Positions 1 through 11,814 of a stretch of 64,000 nt of DNA are shown one piece after another. This DNA comes from Triatoma infestans (taxonomy: Eukaryota > Arthropoda > Insecta > Hemiptera > Reduviidae): contig JAAEAF010006550.1 of assembly GCA_011037195.1 (NCBI GenBank), forward strand, positions 1 through 64,000. Direction: 5' to 3'. The position numbers were made by a program, and so were the translations under genes. Every line of letters starts with the position of its first letter. Position 1 is the first letter of the stretch. Under the pieces are notes generated by a model. That model was not told where the DNA came from. It did no database searches and saw nothing but the letters and a program-made list of their open reading frames with translations.

Positions 1-575
1 AAAGTAGATAAAGTTTACAAGTTTAGAAAACTTTTAGAGCCAAATGGAAAACAATTGCGAATAATAATTTAAAAAAAATCTCTAATGAATTAAACCATTC
101 CCAAACGGAATATCAATCTTAATTTTAAGTTTCTCCATTATACTGGTCATACCTAAATAGACATAAATGGTGACAATTTTAACATGCGCCACCCCACTTG
201 AGAATTCGTAAACAAAAAGAAAAAAATTGTGTGAACCAATTTGAAATAAGAAAATTGGTTTTGAAATCTTTTATTTCGCAAAAAAAAAAAAAACAGAAGA
301 AAATAATTGCTCAGTGAAATTCGCTCTTCGGACAGCCGATTGTTTCAAATTCGGAATTTTAGCAACATATTTAATTCGCATTAAATATCATACATTATAC
401 GGAAATGGCACTTTAAAGGAAAACCTAATTCCACCCTTTCCCAAAATCCCCTGAAATGATTTTTTCTGGAAACTGTTTCCAATAAAAGTTGCAATTATGT
501 TTAATATAAATAAAATATAAAAAAATTTGATGTGAAACACTCACATGACTTTCTCTAACTCCAATTTTACATAGT
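1..575 (-). repeat. R-family dispersed repeat, decayed reverse copy
   Basis: Reverse-strand copy of the R family defined at 41288-42277. The block at 405-455 reads in reverse like the family's G-rich stretch followed by the GTTAGGTTTCCAT-like segment. 540-575 resembles the family end (GGAGTTAGAGAAAG in reverse), and 100-115 resembles the ATATTCCGTTTGG segment. Homology is patchy, so the boundaries are approximate and more than one decayed unit may be present. Confidence 0.5.
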
Positions 576-2209
576 TCAACAGACGCGAGATTTTCGAACT
601 TTAATATATAACGTTTCTTCTTATTATATTTATTTGTTTAATTGCTCTAATAATTAGTTCCATTCCTTCTTTTATGTTGTTACAAGAAACTAAATTTTGG
701 AATTAGCTCATACGTAGAATACCATCTTTATAGTACTCTTTCAATAATTTGTTGACTGCGCCACCTGCATAAATTTAAGGACAATATAATGAATATCTAA
801 AAACTCCAGATTTGACCAAAGTGTTTCAACTGAATATTATGAATTTATTGAAGAAATTTTTGTGGATGTATAACATAAATTTTGTGTTGTCCCATTAGTA
901 TAAACGACCAATTACAAAGTGGCGAACTTATATTGCACTTCCGCCTAATTCATTTTTGCTTTCTTTTTCAACAATGGAATGAAAATTCTGAGTTTTTTCT
1001 TTATAAACTCACATTAATGTTGTAAAACAGTAAATATTGTGTTAGAAATAACTTGATATTTTGTATTTTTTTTTTTTTAATTTATTGCACAATTTGATAA
1101 ATTATAAAATACTTACATAGTGTATACAAACATTTGCCTGAGTCTTGCCTGACTCTAAGTTTTCCAATCAATATTAATGATGCAACATTACTGGTTGAAT
1201 ATTTTGTACATTAACATTAATAGCCTCTAATCGAGCAAATATAATGAATTTCCAGCCATTCAGTGATTGGCCGCAATTAAAACATACGCTTATACGTTTT
1301 ATAAGAATACTCTCACAATCGGCTAGTTAGTATGAAAAAGTAAATAAAAAGTAACGGAACCTTCGTTTCGAAAAGTCTTAGTGATGACCAGCGGAATTTT
1401 GACTTTTGTCGATTTTTTTTTTTTTTTATAAATGATATATATTTTATGTATTTATGAAACATTTATAACATATTTTATATAACATGATTTCCGGTGGAAA
1501 CCCAATTTCGAAAATCAAACACAGTTGCAACTTGTAATATTCATTAAAGAGGGTAAAAAGATAATAGCAAATTAAAATTGGATAATAGACGGCAGATTGT
1601 CGATGGATAGACAGATAACTATGTCTCATGGAATAGAAGAAATATTCATGCATAGATTGTGCACTTCTTAAGGTAATTTACCATTAATAAACGTTCGAAA
1701 CTGTGCTGGTCATTCCTATCTTAAGACTGAATGAATAGATTATCCAATAACCAACATAAATCGATAAATCTTTTTCTTTTTTCATTTTTTCCTTATTTAG
1801 TTAAGATTAAAAAGATAAAAAAAACAAAAAAAACATATTTCCCAAATAAGAAAAAAGAGGGAATGTTGTTTACATGCCCTCAGGGACATAGTTTAACAGC
1901 TATCTAAAATTGGAAGCACTTTCTCACGATCCCTCCCTTTAGATACTTATAATTCTTTTATTCGTTGAAGCCCCTCACAGTGAGTTGTAGGTGGAGGTAG
2001 TAGCAGTGATCTAATTTTGAAAGCTGTGGCTCCCTTCTAATAAGATCTGGTCCCTCTTTATAACCACCGATATTCCCCTATTTCTAGTGGTAGGGTGGAG
2101 GTGGGGCTTGCCCACTTTAACAACTTTCACCATAAACATTATTGTGAAAAACTATTTAATAGTTTTTTTCTTTGAAAATTTTTTAAATAGTTAAATAGTG
2201 GTTTTTATT
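576..2209. other. AT-rich stretch, no gene seen
   Basis: Homopolymer runs and very AT-rich DNA with no credible coding region. A short reverse piece of the R-family start is visible near 1483-1520, where a CCGGTGGAAA-type motif precedes TTTCGAAAATC. 1980-2120 is slightly GC-richer and unassigned. Confidence 0.5.
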
Positions 2210-2345
2210 GGTATCCGGTGATGGACAGTGTTGTTTTAGCGAGAGAACACTATCCAGAGGCTGCCAGTGCACTGAGAAGGCTCCGGGCGCCAATGACCGT
2301 AGATATTGACGCGCCTTAAATTAACAACAACAAAAATAATTAATT
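2210..2345 (+). repeat. SINE1 (tRNA-derived), 5'-truncated body and tail
   Basis: Matches the 3' two thirds of the SINE at 45737-45966: a TCCGGTGATGGACAGTG segment, a CCAGTGCACTGAGAAGG segment, then GACCGTAGATATTGACGCGCC, followed by an A-rich tail. The tRNA-like head is missing, as expected for 5'-truncated insertion by target-primed reverse transcription. Confidence 0.75.
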
Positions 2346-2724
2346 AATAAATAAATTTAAACTCAAAGATGGATTATTAGAATTTATTAACCACAGAAAT
2401 AAGTAATAAGAGGTAGGATGAAAACTGTACAACCATTTGGAGTTTAAGTTTTGAGAAACCATTTAATTTTGAAGTGTCTTTCAAGTTAGTGGAGTTGGTT
2501 TCCCAATTCTTCTTCATGTTTAATATTATGTTCTATTGGTTAGTATCGTTTGATATTTCTTTATTACAAAATAAAGAAAAAGAACTAAAAATATGAAAAA
2601 GTGATAATGTATCTGTTGGATGACTGGTTGATAATATTTGAATGAGAAACCATAGATGAGCATAGAGAAGAAACAGATGTGGCAAGAACATTAGTATGTG
2701 CTGGGCGTTCTGCTAATTGTATAC

Positions 2725-2850
2725 ACAGTGGCGCAGCAACCAGTGTAGATGGAGGCGGGCGGTAACTGGAGGCGGCGACTGAGCACGCCGGCAACATGCC
2801 GCCTCCATGCTGCTCACGTACTCCTCCCATCGCTACTCACCACCATCCGA
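2725..2850. other. GC-rich island of unknown function
   Basis: About 120 bases with many CpG and GGCGGC-type triplets, set in AT-rich DNA. Both strands have short open frames. On the plus strand an ATG at 2749 is followed within a few codons by a GGTAACT that could be a splice donor. No family match is recognised. It could be the edge of a host exon or promoter, or a fragment of a repeat. Confidence 0.3.
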
Positions 2851-3109
2851 CGCCACACACATACACCTTTACAAAAAAAAAAAAGGAAAAAGAAATCTCG
2901 TGCGCCAACGACGAGGGAAAACCATGTTCTCCATCCTCTAAATCGCCTCATCTCCAAAACTGCCGAGCTACACTCTATTTCTCTACACTCTTTCCAATAA
3001 CCTTCCTTTTTTTTTTGCCAAAGTTCTTTTCTTTTTTTTTTTTGGTTGTTCTTCCGCTCTATCATTTTTTTTTCTTTCTCCTTCTACAAGCAATTGTCTG
3101 AGAGTAAAA

Positions 3110-3535
3110 ATAAAGAAGAAAGTAAGTGAATGAAAAAGATGGTATCTGCAAAAAAATAAAGAATCCTATTTTAACAAACTACAAATCAAAACAGTATTCT
3201 CTTTATTATTAACCGGAGTGCAAAAGAAATTTTTTTTATTCAATTTAAACCAATTTTTTTATTTATTTATTTGAAAATTTACAACTGCTTACAACTAATT
3301 TACGCTTGTTTAACTAGCATAAACCAATTTAAACTAGTAATTTGCTTTAGGTTTAGTAATTTAAATATCATTTAAAACATTAAAACTTAAATTAGTTTTG
3401 ATAAATATCGATTAAATATTGTAAATATTGGCAAGAGAGTAATATGCCACTTTTACGAGTTCATGTTCAAGTTTACTCACAAGAGAGAAAGCGGTACTAT
3501 ATAAGAAAAGGTTTTTAGAGGTAATATAACTCGTT
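3110..3535. other. AT-rich stretch, no gene seen
   Basis: Low-complexity AT-rich DNA rich in AATTT and TTTAAA. No coding, RNA or mobile-element signal was recognised. Confidence 0.5.
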
Positions 3536-3751
3536 TAGGGGATTATGTCCAAAAATAGATTAATTGTGAGATGTATTTAATACATTACATTGGAACTATT
3601 AACAATTTGCCTCTTTATTTATTTGTCTTGTATAATTAGAAGACCCAGAGGATATATTGAAGCTTCAATAGATCATCTTCGTCGCAGGAGGATTTTTAAC
3701 ATTACACACATCCGTTCTAGAATCTATATCTATGTTATAACAGTCACTTCT
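3536..3751 (+). pseudogene. Fragment of RNase H-type LINE, linker region
   Basis: This segment is the inverted counterpart of 5721-5947. Both encode the same stretch, including SIDHLRRRRIFNITHIRSR, and share the DNA on either side. In the other copy this stretch lies just upstream of the RNase H domain, so it is the linker between reverse transcriptase and RNase H. It has no function of its own. It is either a second truncated insertion or half of an inverted duplication. Confidence 0.7.
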
Positions 3752-4487
3752 GGGTACGTAACTTCAATCCGAATGGCAAACAAGCAACTAATCGAAAAAT
3801 TTAAACAGAAGTAATTAGCTGTCGATCTATGTTAATTTTATGGCAACCATTTCCGTTTAACAGCAGCAATTTTATGCAGTTTCTAGTTCCTCTCCAATGT
3901 CGCCCCCACCCTAGTTCTAGTATAGCGGAAATTACATGCGATTGCCTTATTGCAAGAAATGCTTTGTTGTTCCTTTCAGTCATGGCGTTACAGAAAACAT
4001 TGGAAGAGGGTAATATTTTCACTTCTCGGGATTTTGTCACACTGTTTGATTTGCGACATACTATATATATAGTACGTTTATCGAAAGACTCTCACATTTT
4101 CATTATAACTTGACTGTAAACAGGCTATAGAATATCGTAGCAAAACAACTGGCCAAAATTAATCTAAATGAACTTTTTCCCAAGACTATTAAAACCACCT
4201 GCAATATCACTAAAATAATATACAATACACAGAAAAAATAATTTTTTTTTGGGCATTACAAATTCTTAATATATCTAATTAGGATTTTATCCATTGTTCC
4301 ACAATGTTTTGCCCCCTTTAGTCTTGATGTTAATTACAGGTTTATACTTCACATTTACTTTTTATTATTTATTTATTTTTTATAACATAAAACATCTGCA
4401 GTGTTCAACCTTGATGGAACCAATTTTGATATTTCTTGCAGAAAATACTTCTAAGTTCTGACCATTATTATTCCTTTTATGAAAACG

Positions 4488-4665
4488 GATTTGCTCAGTG
4501 GTAGCGCGCTGGACTAAGAACTTGGAAGTGTAGGGTTCGAATCCAGCAGTGCTACCCTTAAATTTTCTCTTCCTAAAAGCCTCTACAGCTCATTGCCCGG
4601 TGGATGGGGAATTCACTGAGAAGGCTACGGGGCACAATAGATCTTTCAGATCTATAGAGCAATAT
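4488..4665 (+). repeat. SINE1 (tRNA-derived) copy
   Basis: tRNA-like head with an A-box-like TTGCTCAGTGGTAGCGCG and a B box GGTTCGAATCC, followed by the family body (CTACCCTTAAATTTTCTC, GCCTCTACAGCTCA, GGTGGATGGG). The tail diverges after 4640. The internal polymerase III promoter boxes are the usual source of SINE transcription. Confidence 0.8.
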
Positions 4666-4889
4666 TCCCTATAACAATTTATCTATTCCTTTTAAACTAC
4701 GGCTCAATTTCACAAACTGTCTTTCCAAATAGAACATTCCCAAAAAAGTGGATAGACAAGTGGCTTGCTTTATATTTTCTTTTTACTTTGGATGGCTTCA
4801 TTTATTCTCGAACTAGTTTACTACCTCAACGAGGAAGTAATCTTCAAACTAAGAAAAGATTCCACGGATATCCACATATTGTTGCTGAT

Positions 4890-5975
4890 GAAATAGTTCG
4901 ACTGGAGATATATATGTTGGGCCAATGACTGGAGAATTTTGGATGAGAGAACTGCTATGCGAATAGCTTTGGAACATCAGAGCGGGAGCTTCTTGGCTAG
5001 CAGTTTGGTGCAGTTATATCCCACATAAAAGATAATTTAAGATTTAGTAGCCTGGGACATTCCTTAAGAATATGTTTTACTGTAAGGTGTGATTAACACT
5101 TTGGACACTGTTTTTGATTTTCCCCTTGCAATAAATAAGAATGTGTGAGACGAGTGTGGCCTACACTCAGTCTCATCAATATCAGCGCTTATTTTCTTGA
5201 TAAGGTTTCAGTTTTCCTTCCTCTTACACTAGGCATCACTATCTTTAATTTGGCTTTTATATTTCCCCAATTTTTTTTGGCCAGTTAACGTATATAACAT
5301 TCTTAACGAAACATTTCTTGTCCTCTGGTCGAATTCGTACATCCAGATCCAGTTGTGAAGCCGCTGCTCTCGCTACTTCGTCTGCCTTCTCATTCCCTTT
5401 AATCCCAACGTGACTTGAAGTCCAAAGAAATACTACAACTCTTTCTCGTTTATGCAATTCTCTTAGCTGCTCATAGATCATATTTGAAAATTTGTTTTCA
5501 ATAGCTTTCAAGGAGTTTTCGGAGTCTGAACATATTACAAGGTTACCTTCATTTTCTTCCCTTGCATAGAATAATGCCCGATAAATTTCAAAAAGTTCAG
5601 CAATATAAACTGTAGCGTGAAGGGGAAATGTCCATCGTGTCCACTCCTTCTACATATATAGCACTTCTTTGTGTCTTTGAGCCATCGGTATAAATGACAT
5701 ATCCCTTGTCCTCCCTTATTTAGGCAGTGACCAAAAGTGACTGTTACAACATAGATATAGATTCTAGAACGGATGTGTGTAATGTTAAAAATCCTCCTGC
5801 GACGAAGATGATCTATTGAAGCTTCCATATGTTCTCTGGGTCTTCTAATTGTACATCACAAATAAATAAAGTGAAAAATTGTTAATAGTTCCAATGTAAT
5901 ATATTAAATGCATCTCACGATTAATCTATTTTTGGACATAATCCCCCAATAATGTACACATTGGTTCAACTTCTC
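4890..5975 (-). pseudogene. RNase H-bearing LINE, 3' part, broken
   Basis: On the minus strand this reads as a linker (5947-5700), the start of an RNase H domain with YTDGSKT at about 5676-5690, a later RNase H block with SHVGIKGNEKADE near 5370-5420, and a C-terminal zinc-knuckle-like part, RLSVGHTRLTHSYLL then CPKC and HILKECP, around 5050-5170. The order matches the 3' half of I/LOA-type non-LTR elements, where RNase H follows the reverse transcriptase. Frames change several times, so it is dead. The same layout is better preserved in LINE A at 54226-56524. The exact clade is not resolved. Confidence 0.8.
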
Positions 5976-6219
5976 TACTTGATATTGTGCCGCAATAAAA
6001 AGTTCTTTGTCAAGAATGTGAGCCAGTTTGTCTGAATGTGATGTGGTGAAAACTTTGTTTTACTTCTTAGCTCCTGTGAAACTTGATGCCATGTTAATGA
6101 ATCCCCAGGCTATAAGGCGGATATGGCACACTTTCCTGTCTAATTTTATCACTAGTGGTAGAATCAAACGTTCAGGGAGTGATTCTAAAAGTTTCACTTC
6201 TGAAATCTAAATTTTATTA

Positions 6220-6740
6220 ATGAATAGATAAAGTGAGCTCGAAAAATGGCAGTAACTGAGGACTCTGTGATTTTTTACACATGTATCCTTATTCGAATAG
6301 GTGTGCAGTTTGATTATCAGCAGAGGCTATGGTTGATGCCAATTACCAGTTAACTAAAGGTTGGACAAGAGCTGACTAGGTTGAAAGCATGAAACAGAAA
6401 GCACAGTAGTAGAGAGAGAGGGAGTGATAGTTGGTACATATATCGGGCGGTCCCAGCTGTATACAGTATTCTCTTTACAGACGTTTTAAACTTTTTTACA
6501 AAAGTATTCCCGGCTACTGTTTGAAAAACAGTTTCCAATCAAGAAATAAGAGTGAAGGAAGGAGAATAAAACGAGTAGGAGGAGGTTGGAGAGAGATAGA
6601 ATATAGAGAAATACATAGCTGAAGGAATGACTGTGTGTGCGGTAAATAAAGGATAGAATGAGCCAGGGAGAATGGGCTGTCGGTCAGTTGGCGGCATTCC
6701 GGCATATTGATGTCCCATTGTCATCTATCCTTGGGGCAGC
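6220..6740. other. Intergenic stretch, no gene seen
   Basis: Mixed-composition DNA with purine runs (GAGAGAGAGGGAG near 6415, AGGAGGTTGGAGAGAGATAG near 6580). Short open frames on both strands have no recognisable domain. Confidence 0.4.
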
Positions 6741-6764
6741 AACTACAAACACTGCACACAGACA

Positions 6765-6768
<4 letters not shown>

Positions 6769-6827
<59 letters not shown>
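6769..6827. repeat. (CA)n(TA)n microsatellite
   Basis: About 20 CA units run directly into about 9 TA units. Compound CA/TA arrays of this kind are common in invertebrate intergenic DNA. Confidence 0.95.
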
Positions 6828-6828
<1 letters not shown>

Positions 6829-7589
6829 AACAAGATCGTGTCCTCCTTCAGCACACTCTTGTGTATATGTGCTCTGTATCCGGACACTAATACACTGTTC
6901 GCTACTCAGTGAGAGGACGGTCCTCTTTATTAAAGTTGTAGAGAAAGACCAAGGTGTTCCTTGAACATCATCTTCTTCTTCGTCAGATTGTTCACCTCCC
7001 CGTGTTCTAAACACTACAATATCTATCTGTGATGTGATTGGTAGGGAGGTAAGAAAATAAAGATAGTTTATAATAGTGAGTAGTTGTTTAGAACCAACAA
7101 ATAAATAAGAAAAGAGAATACTTCAGTAAGAAGACGATCAAGCAAAGTGAAATGAAGAGAAGTTCCTGACACTTATATACATTTTACCACAGGAATTACT
7201 TCACCTTCTCCAATTAAAAACTATACACACAAACCAATTTATTGGTGATTTATTCCATCTTAAGATAAATTTATTATTACCTGTCTTTTATATATATGTA
7301 TAATACATAGTATTTTCTTATGAATGAAATGTGTAGGTGAGATAACAACAATAAATTAATGCGTTTTTTTATTTAATGTTAATAAATATTACACATTATT
7401 GTAGAGCATTATATACGCTTCTTTTTTTTTGCTTAATAATGAACGTTTTAGTAAATGATCAATTAAAAGAATTATTTAAACGGAATTTCTTAAATTTTTC
7501 ATATTAAGATTAGTAATAAATAATAATATTCTAAAAATTTCTTTTAAATAAATAAGTCTACGGATAATGAAACAATACCGGAAGAGCAA

Positions 7590-8960
7590 AATGGTTTCGG
7601 ACCTGATAGAGGATTACTCGATAATATTTTTAATCTCTACTTGTATCCCACTATAAATATAGGTCTTTCGCCTTAAAAAACGCACAATATTTGCACCCTT
7701 TGTAGTGGACTTTAAAAAGGCTTTCGAATTCTGGTTTCATACGTTATTGTGGACAAAACTTTAGGCTTGAGTAGTAGAATTATTAATGTATTCAAAAATT
7801 CATACGTTAAGGTCAAGATAGTGTTAAAGGATGATTATAAAGAATGTTAGATTGATGTTATTCAAGGGGTGGGGGTACTACAGTGTGATTCGTTAACCCC
7901 GTTGGTTAACTTGCTTTATATAAGTGATATGTGTAGCTTTTTTAGAAATAATGGTCGCCAGAACATTGATGATAAAACATACTTAATCGCTCTACTCTAC
8001 GCAGACGATGTGGTTCTGCTTGATGTGATTATTGGAGTGGTAAGAATTACAAATTAAAACTATTATCGGAGTACTGTGAAAATAATAAACTGGGTGGTAA
8101 ATTACAGCAAAAACGTCAGTTACATCTTTCAAAAAAAAAAAGTGGATGATTAAAGATTGGATAAAATCTTTTAGTTCAATAATGAAAAGATCTGTGTTTT
8201 AAATAGTTACGATTACTAAGGGAGTTATGTTTTCTTCTTCTCGTGTGGACAACGTTTACAAAATAAAACGAAAATGGTCTCTTTAAAGTCAGAGAAATTC
8301 TAGTCAGATCTGATTCTTGGGATGCTAAAATGTAATTATTTAGGGCTTTGGTTAGTTCTGTTCTATTTCATTCAGCTGAAGTATGGACACCACTCTACAT
8401 TAAAAATAGTGAATATATGTTCCAGTAATATGTTAAATATATTTTCCAATGACCTCGAAATACCCTAGTCTACTGGTTCGTCTTGAGACGGGTATTGTCC
8501 ATCAGAAAAAAAAGTTTTAATGAAACTAGTCAACTGGTGGATAATGATTACAAAAATGGACAATAAAATATTAGTAAAGCAGTTCTTGCACTGTTAATTA
8601 AACTGAATTAAAAATCATAAAATATCGTTAGACTATAGAGTCACTGTTAAAATCGAGTTTGACTCATTAGAGCAGTAGAAACAGTCTGGGTACTAGAAAG
8701 AGGTACATGGAATTTAGGACAAATTTCTCAAAGCAGAGAATAATTATTCGACTTAGAATGAACAATTTGGAGAAGTGTCGATTATTATATTTTAACGGCG
8801 AAATGTTTACTTTTGATGAAGAAAAGCAATATACTTGTATCTATCGCATCTACCTGACAATATTATGCATTTTCTTTTAATTTGTCCACACTTTAAAAAC
8901 AGTAAGTTAATTTATCCATTTCTTTTTTTTTTTTTGATGAAAAACTCATTACTGAATCTA
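7590..8960 (+). pseudogene. Decayed LINE reverse transcriptase
   Basis: The strongest piece is 7869-8057, which encodes LYISDM and, near residues 42-53, LIALLYADDVVLL. This is the YADD catalytic motif of non-LTR reverse transcriptases. Around 8840-8900 the plus strand encodes a HFLLICPHFKN-like end, comparable to the HFLL..CPF end of LINE B. The rest is full of stops and frameshifts. The layout resembles LINE B (57090-58486), but this copy is far older. Confidence 0.7.
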
Positions 8961-9080
8961 ATTTACAACATTTACTTCTTATTGAAAATATAGATAAATT
9001 AAATAAATTGTATTTTTATGTAATAACAGCCTTAAATCTGTAACGCTTCATTAAGAATATATAGTACTAAGTTAAAAATA

Positions 9081-9122
9081 TTCATGTACTATATAACTCA
9101 TATACACAGACATTGGCTGACA

Positions 9123-9160
<38 letters not shown>

Positions 9161-9245
9161 ATTAGATAAATTCTCTTCTTCTCTTTCCTTCCTCTTATAC
9201 TTTATATAATATATGAAATAAAGAGAAGAAGAGAATTTATCTAAT

Positions 9246-9276
<31 letters not shown>

Positions 9277-9319
9277 CTGTCAGCCAATGTCTGTGTATAT
9301 GAGTTATATAGTACATGAA
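9081..9319. repeat. Long near-perfect palindrome with CA/GT arms
   Basis: 9081-9186 and 9220-9319 are reverse complements, apart from the CA run being about 7 bases longer in the left arm. The 33-base centre is AT-rich. The arms are unique sequence plus a CA array, so this is not just a simple repeat. It would form a hairpin of about 100 bp. It may be a fold-back or MITE-like element or a recent inverted duplication. Confidence 0.9.
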
Positions 9320-9344
9320 TGTATATATAAACCAATGGCTCGCT

Positions 9345-9935
9345 CCATATTTAACATTAATTTTTACTTTTTCGTATCCTCCTAGTAACAGGAAGTATTG
9401 CGAACGTGCCAGATTTTCTAAATTGAGTTTATACCGGAAATACACGTTTTGAGGTCCCCAGAGTCCAAAAATAGTGGTTTTTAGAAATGGTCTCTCTGAT
9501 GTGTATGTCTATGACACAGTTAATTCATAGCTCAAAAACGAAAAAAAAAACGCAGAAAGTTCACAATTTGATATCGGTTAGGTATCACCATGGGAATTTA
9601 CAGTAAGTTAGTGTCAAAATTTTTCAACCGAAAATACCACCCCCTCTTTAATGATTGATTGTTTTTTTTTTTTTTTCACTTTTTTGCGATTCTCAAAAGT
9701 GGCTCACGATTTTCATTAAACTCGATATTAACTACGGGCGGTTTATTTTTAAAAAAAAGAGCTACAAACTTGTATTTAAAACTTTTCTCGGGAAAATTAT
9801 TTAGGGCACTTTTGTGGGCGGGGATGGGGTTGTAGTTACGGTTTTCCATTAAAAATAATATTGTGTTTATTACGACATTCTCATATTAAATAATAATTAA
9901 TTAGGAATAAAATATGTTGTAAAAACGATCTAACA
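9345..9935 (+). repeat. R-family repeat, forward copy, 5' part
   Basis: Starts with a TCCTAGTAACAGGAAGTATTG-like segment (family: TCCTAGTAAGAGGAAGTATTG) and continues through the GAGGTCCCC.GAGTCC, AGCTCAAAAACGAAA, CACCATGGGA and GAGCTACAA blocks in family order. It is interrupted at about 9936 by a Jockey-like 3' end and resumes at about 10335. Confidence 0.8.
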
Positions 9936-10325
9936 TTAACAAAATACAGACCCTACAATCTAAGATCCTCCGCCATATCCTAAACGCACCCTTTTTGTCA
10001 GTAATCTAACTATCCACAATGACATCAAAATTCCATTCGTTACTGAACTTGCCAAAACTCGTTACAATAGCTTCCATCATAAACTCCTATCACATCCTAA
10101 CCTTTAGCTGCAAATTTATCGTCAACGAGACTTCCTTCTAATCCTCACAGACGGCTGAGGCGCCGCTGGCCACGTGACCAATTGGTCGACTAGTGATGGT
10201 CATCACTGGATGACCGTCATTCACGAATATCACGCCATTTGTATATTTGTTCATACATCACATTTACTTGTTGTTCCTTATACAACAGTTGTAAATATTC
10301 AATAAAAAAGTTGTAAAAAAAAAGA
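9936..10325 (+). pseudogene. Jockey-like LINE 3' end inserted in an R copy
   Basis: The first bases encode KIQTLQSKILRHILNAPF. After a frameshift they encode VSNLTIHNDIKIPFVTELA and KTRYNSFHHKLL, then RRRWPRDQLV. These are the conserved end of the Jockey reverse-transcriptase ORF. A short 3' UTR with AATAAA near 10300 and a poly(A) run to about 10325 follow. It splits one R-family copy, which resumes with GTTGAAATTCCGAGTTTGAA. It therefore inserted after that R copy was in place. Confidence 0.8.
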
Positions 10326-10334
10326 AATACGAGA

Positions 10335-10810
10335 TGGGGTTGAAATTCCGAGTTTGAAGAAAATCGGATCACCGGAAGGTAAGTTTTTAATGGAAGTATT
10401 TTTTCAGTTTTTTCCTATTTTCTCTAAGATGTGCCAACAATTTTCTTTAAACTAGTTTCTAATATATCCGGGAGCCTTTAGTATTATAAGTTACCATTTC
10501 TATTCTTTGAATTAGAGTGGTACTTTAAAGGCAAGCTTAATGTTGCAATTATCCCACACTTCCACAAAAATCCATTTTATTAGAAAAAAAATGTTTCAAT
10601 AAAAGTGATAGTCATTTATATGTTTAGATAGTATGGAAGTTTAAAGAAATTAATTAGATCCTTTTTTGCGAAAAAATTGCGATAAACATTCAGTAAAGAT
10701 GCACTTTTGGTTAATATATTTCACCAAAACCATCGTCTTAGAAGGAGTGGAGTTAACCTCGTATTCGAGGGGCCTTTAAATTGTAGATTTTCGGTGGACA
10801 CTCCTTTTTA
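10335..10810. repeat. R-family repeat: resumed forward copy, then a reverse copy
   Basis: 10335-10490 continues the interrupted forward copy with the AAAATCGGATCACCGGAAG block. From about 10510 the orientation flips: GTGGTACTTTAAAGG and the GGGGCCTTTAAATTG.AGATTTTCGGTGGA block at 10770-10800 match the family in reverse. Boundaries are approximate. Confidence 0.6.
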
Positions 10811-10819
10811 AAATATTTG

Positions 10820-11810
10820 ACTATATCCTCTTATCAGGGTTGAGAGATAGAAAAAAAATATTATTATAAACATAACATGTAAATTGTTTATAATATTTAA
10901 ATTAGTGTTGAGTTTGACATTCAGTAAGGAATACAGGTATATGGATTATAAGAGAAGATACTCGCTGGTAGTGAAGCGACTGTTCGCTTCTCCACAAGGA
11001 GGCTGCCGGTGGCTGGTGGTACATCGCCACCAGAATAGTGATGAGCCTCCTCTACTACAATCAATATATACATGTATACAGAGTTAACACCACTTTCACT
11101 TTGGCACCAGTTCTCCTTCTTCCTTCTTCTTTAAAAGGTTTTTCTTTTTCCTATTTTTATTTATTTTCCTCTACTTCATCTTTTACCATTTCTTTCCTTT
11201 TTTTTTCATTTAAAGTTTTTCTCACAAAAGCAACTTCTCAAGAATAATATGTTTGTTTTCATTTATCTATTTTTTTTTTCTTTTAAATCTAGACAACAAA
11301 TCGATTAGGCCTATCCATTGAAATTGATGAGAAAACATTTTTAGAATTTCTGTTAAATATTAAATTGAAATATTTAATAAGAAGTAATAAAGCAATAAAC
11401 AAAGTGATGTAATGAATACTTTATTAAAGATATTATAATGTGTGTAATGATAGTTGTCGTAACTTGAACCGAACATCTGGTTATCTGATCTAGTTAATCA
11501 ACTAGTGTCTTATCTTTAGTACTTCTGAACGGTGTACAATAACTGTTAAGTACTGCTTCCTCACCTACTGTTAGATGTTTTGATGGTATGAACTTGTAAC
11601 AATGAAGGGCAATTTACATATATATATGTCATAATATAGGTAATAATCATAATACAGGTGGCCAATACTTAATGATCTTTTATTTGACTGTAACACTCTA
11701 AATACTGTAAGCGTTTCAATAATATAGGGTTATATAGATAAATATATAATTATCAATTGAAATTAACACACAGGACCCCCCGAACCCAACTAAAAAAATT
11801 AATTAAATTA
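10820..11810. other. Intergenic stretch with a small GC-richer hairpin
   Basis: No gene was recognised. 10970-11050 is GC-richer and contains CTGGTGG and CCACCAG separated by a few bases, which could form a small hairpin. 11100-11280 is T-rich and 11400-11760 is plain AT-rich DNA. Confidence 0.4.
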
Positions 11811-11814
11811 TAAT

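Noticed and set aside
6658..7014. Frames with His-Thr or Cys-Val repeats
   Set aside because: They are translations of the (CA)n array.
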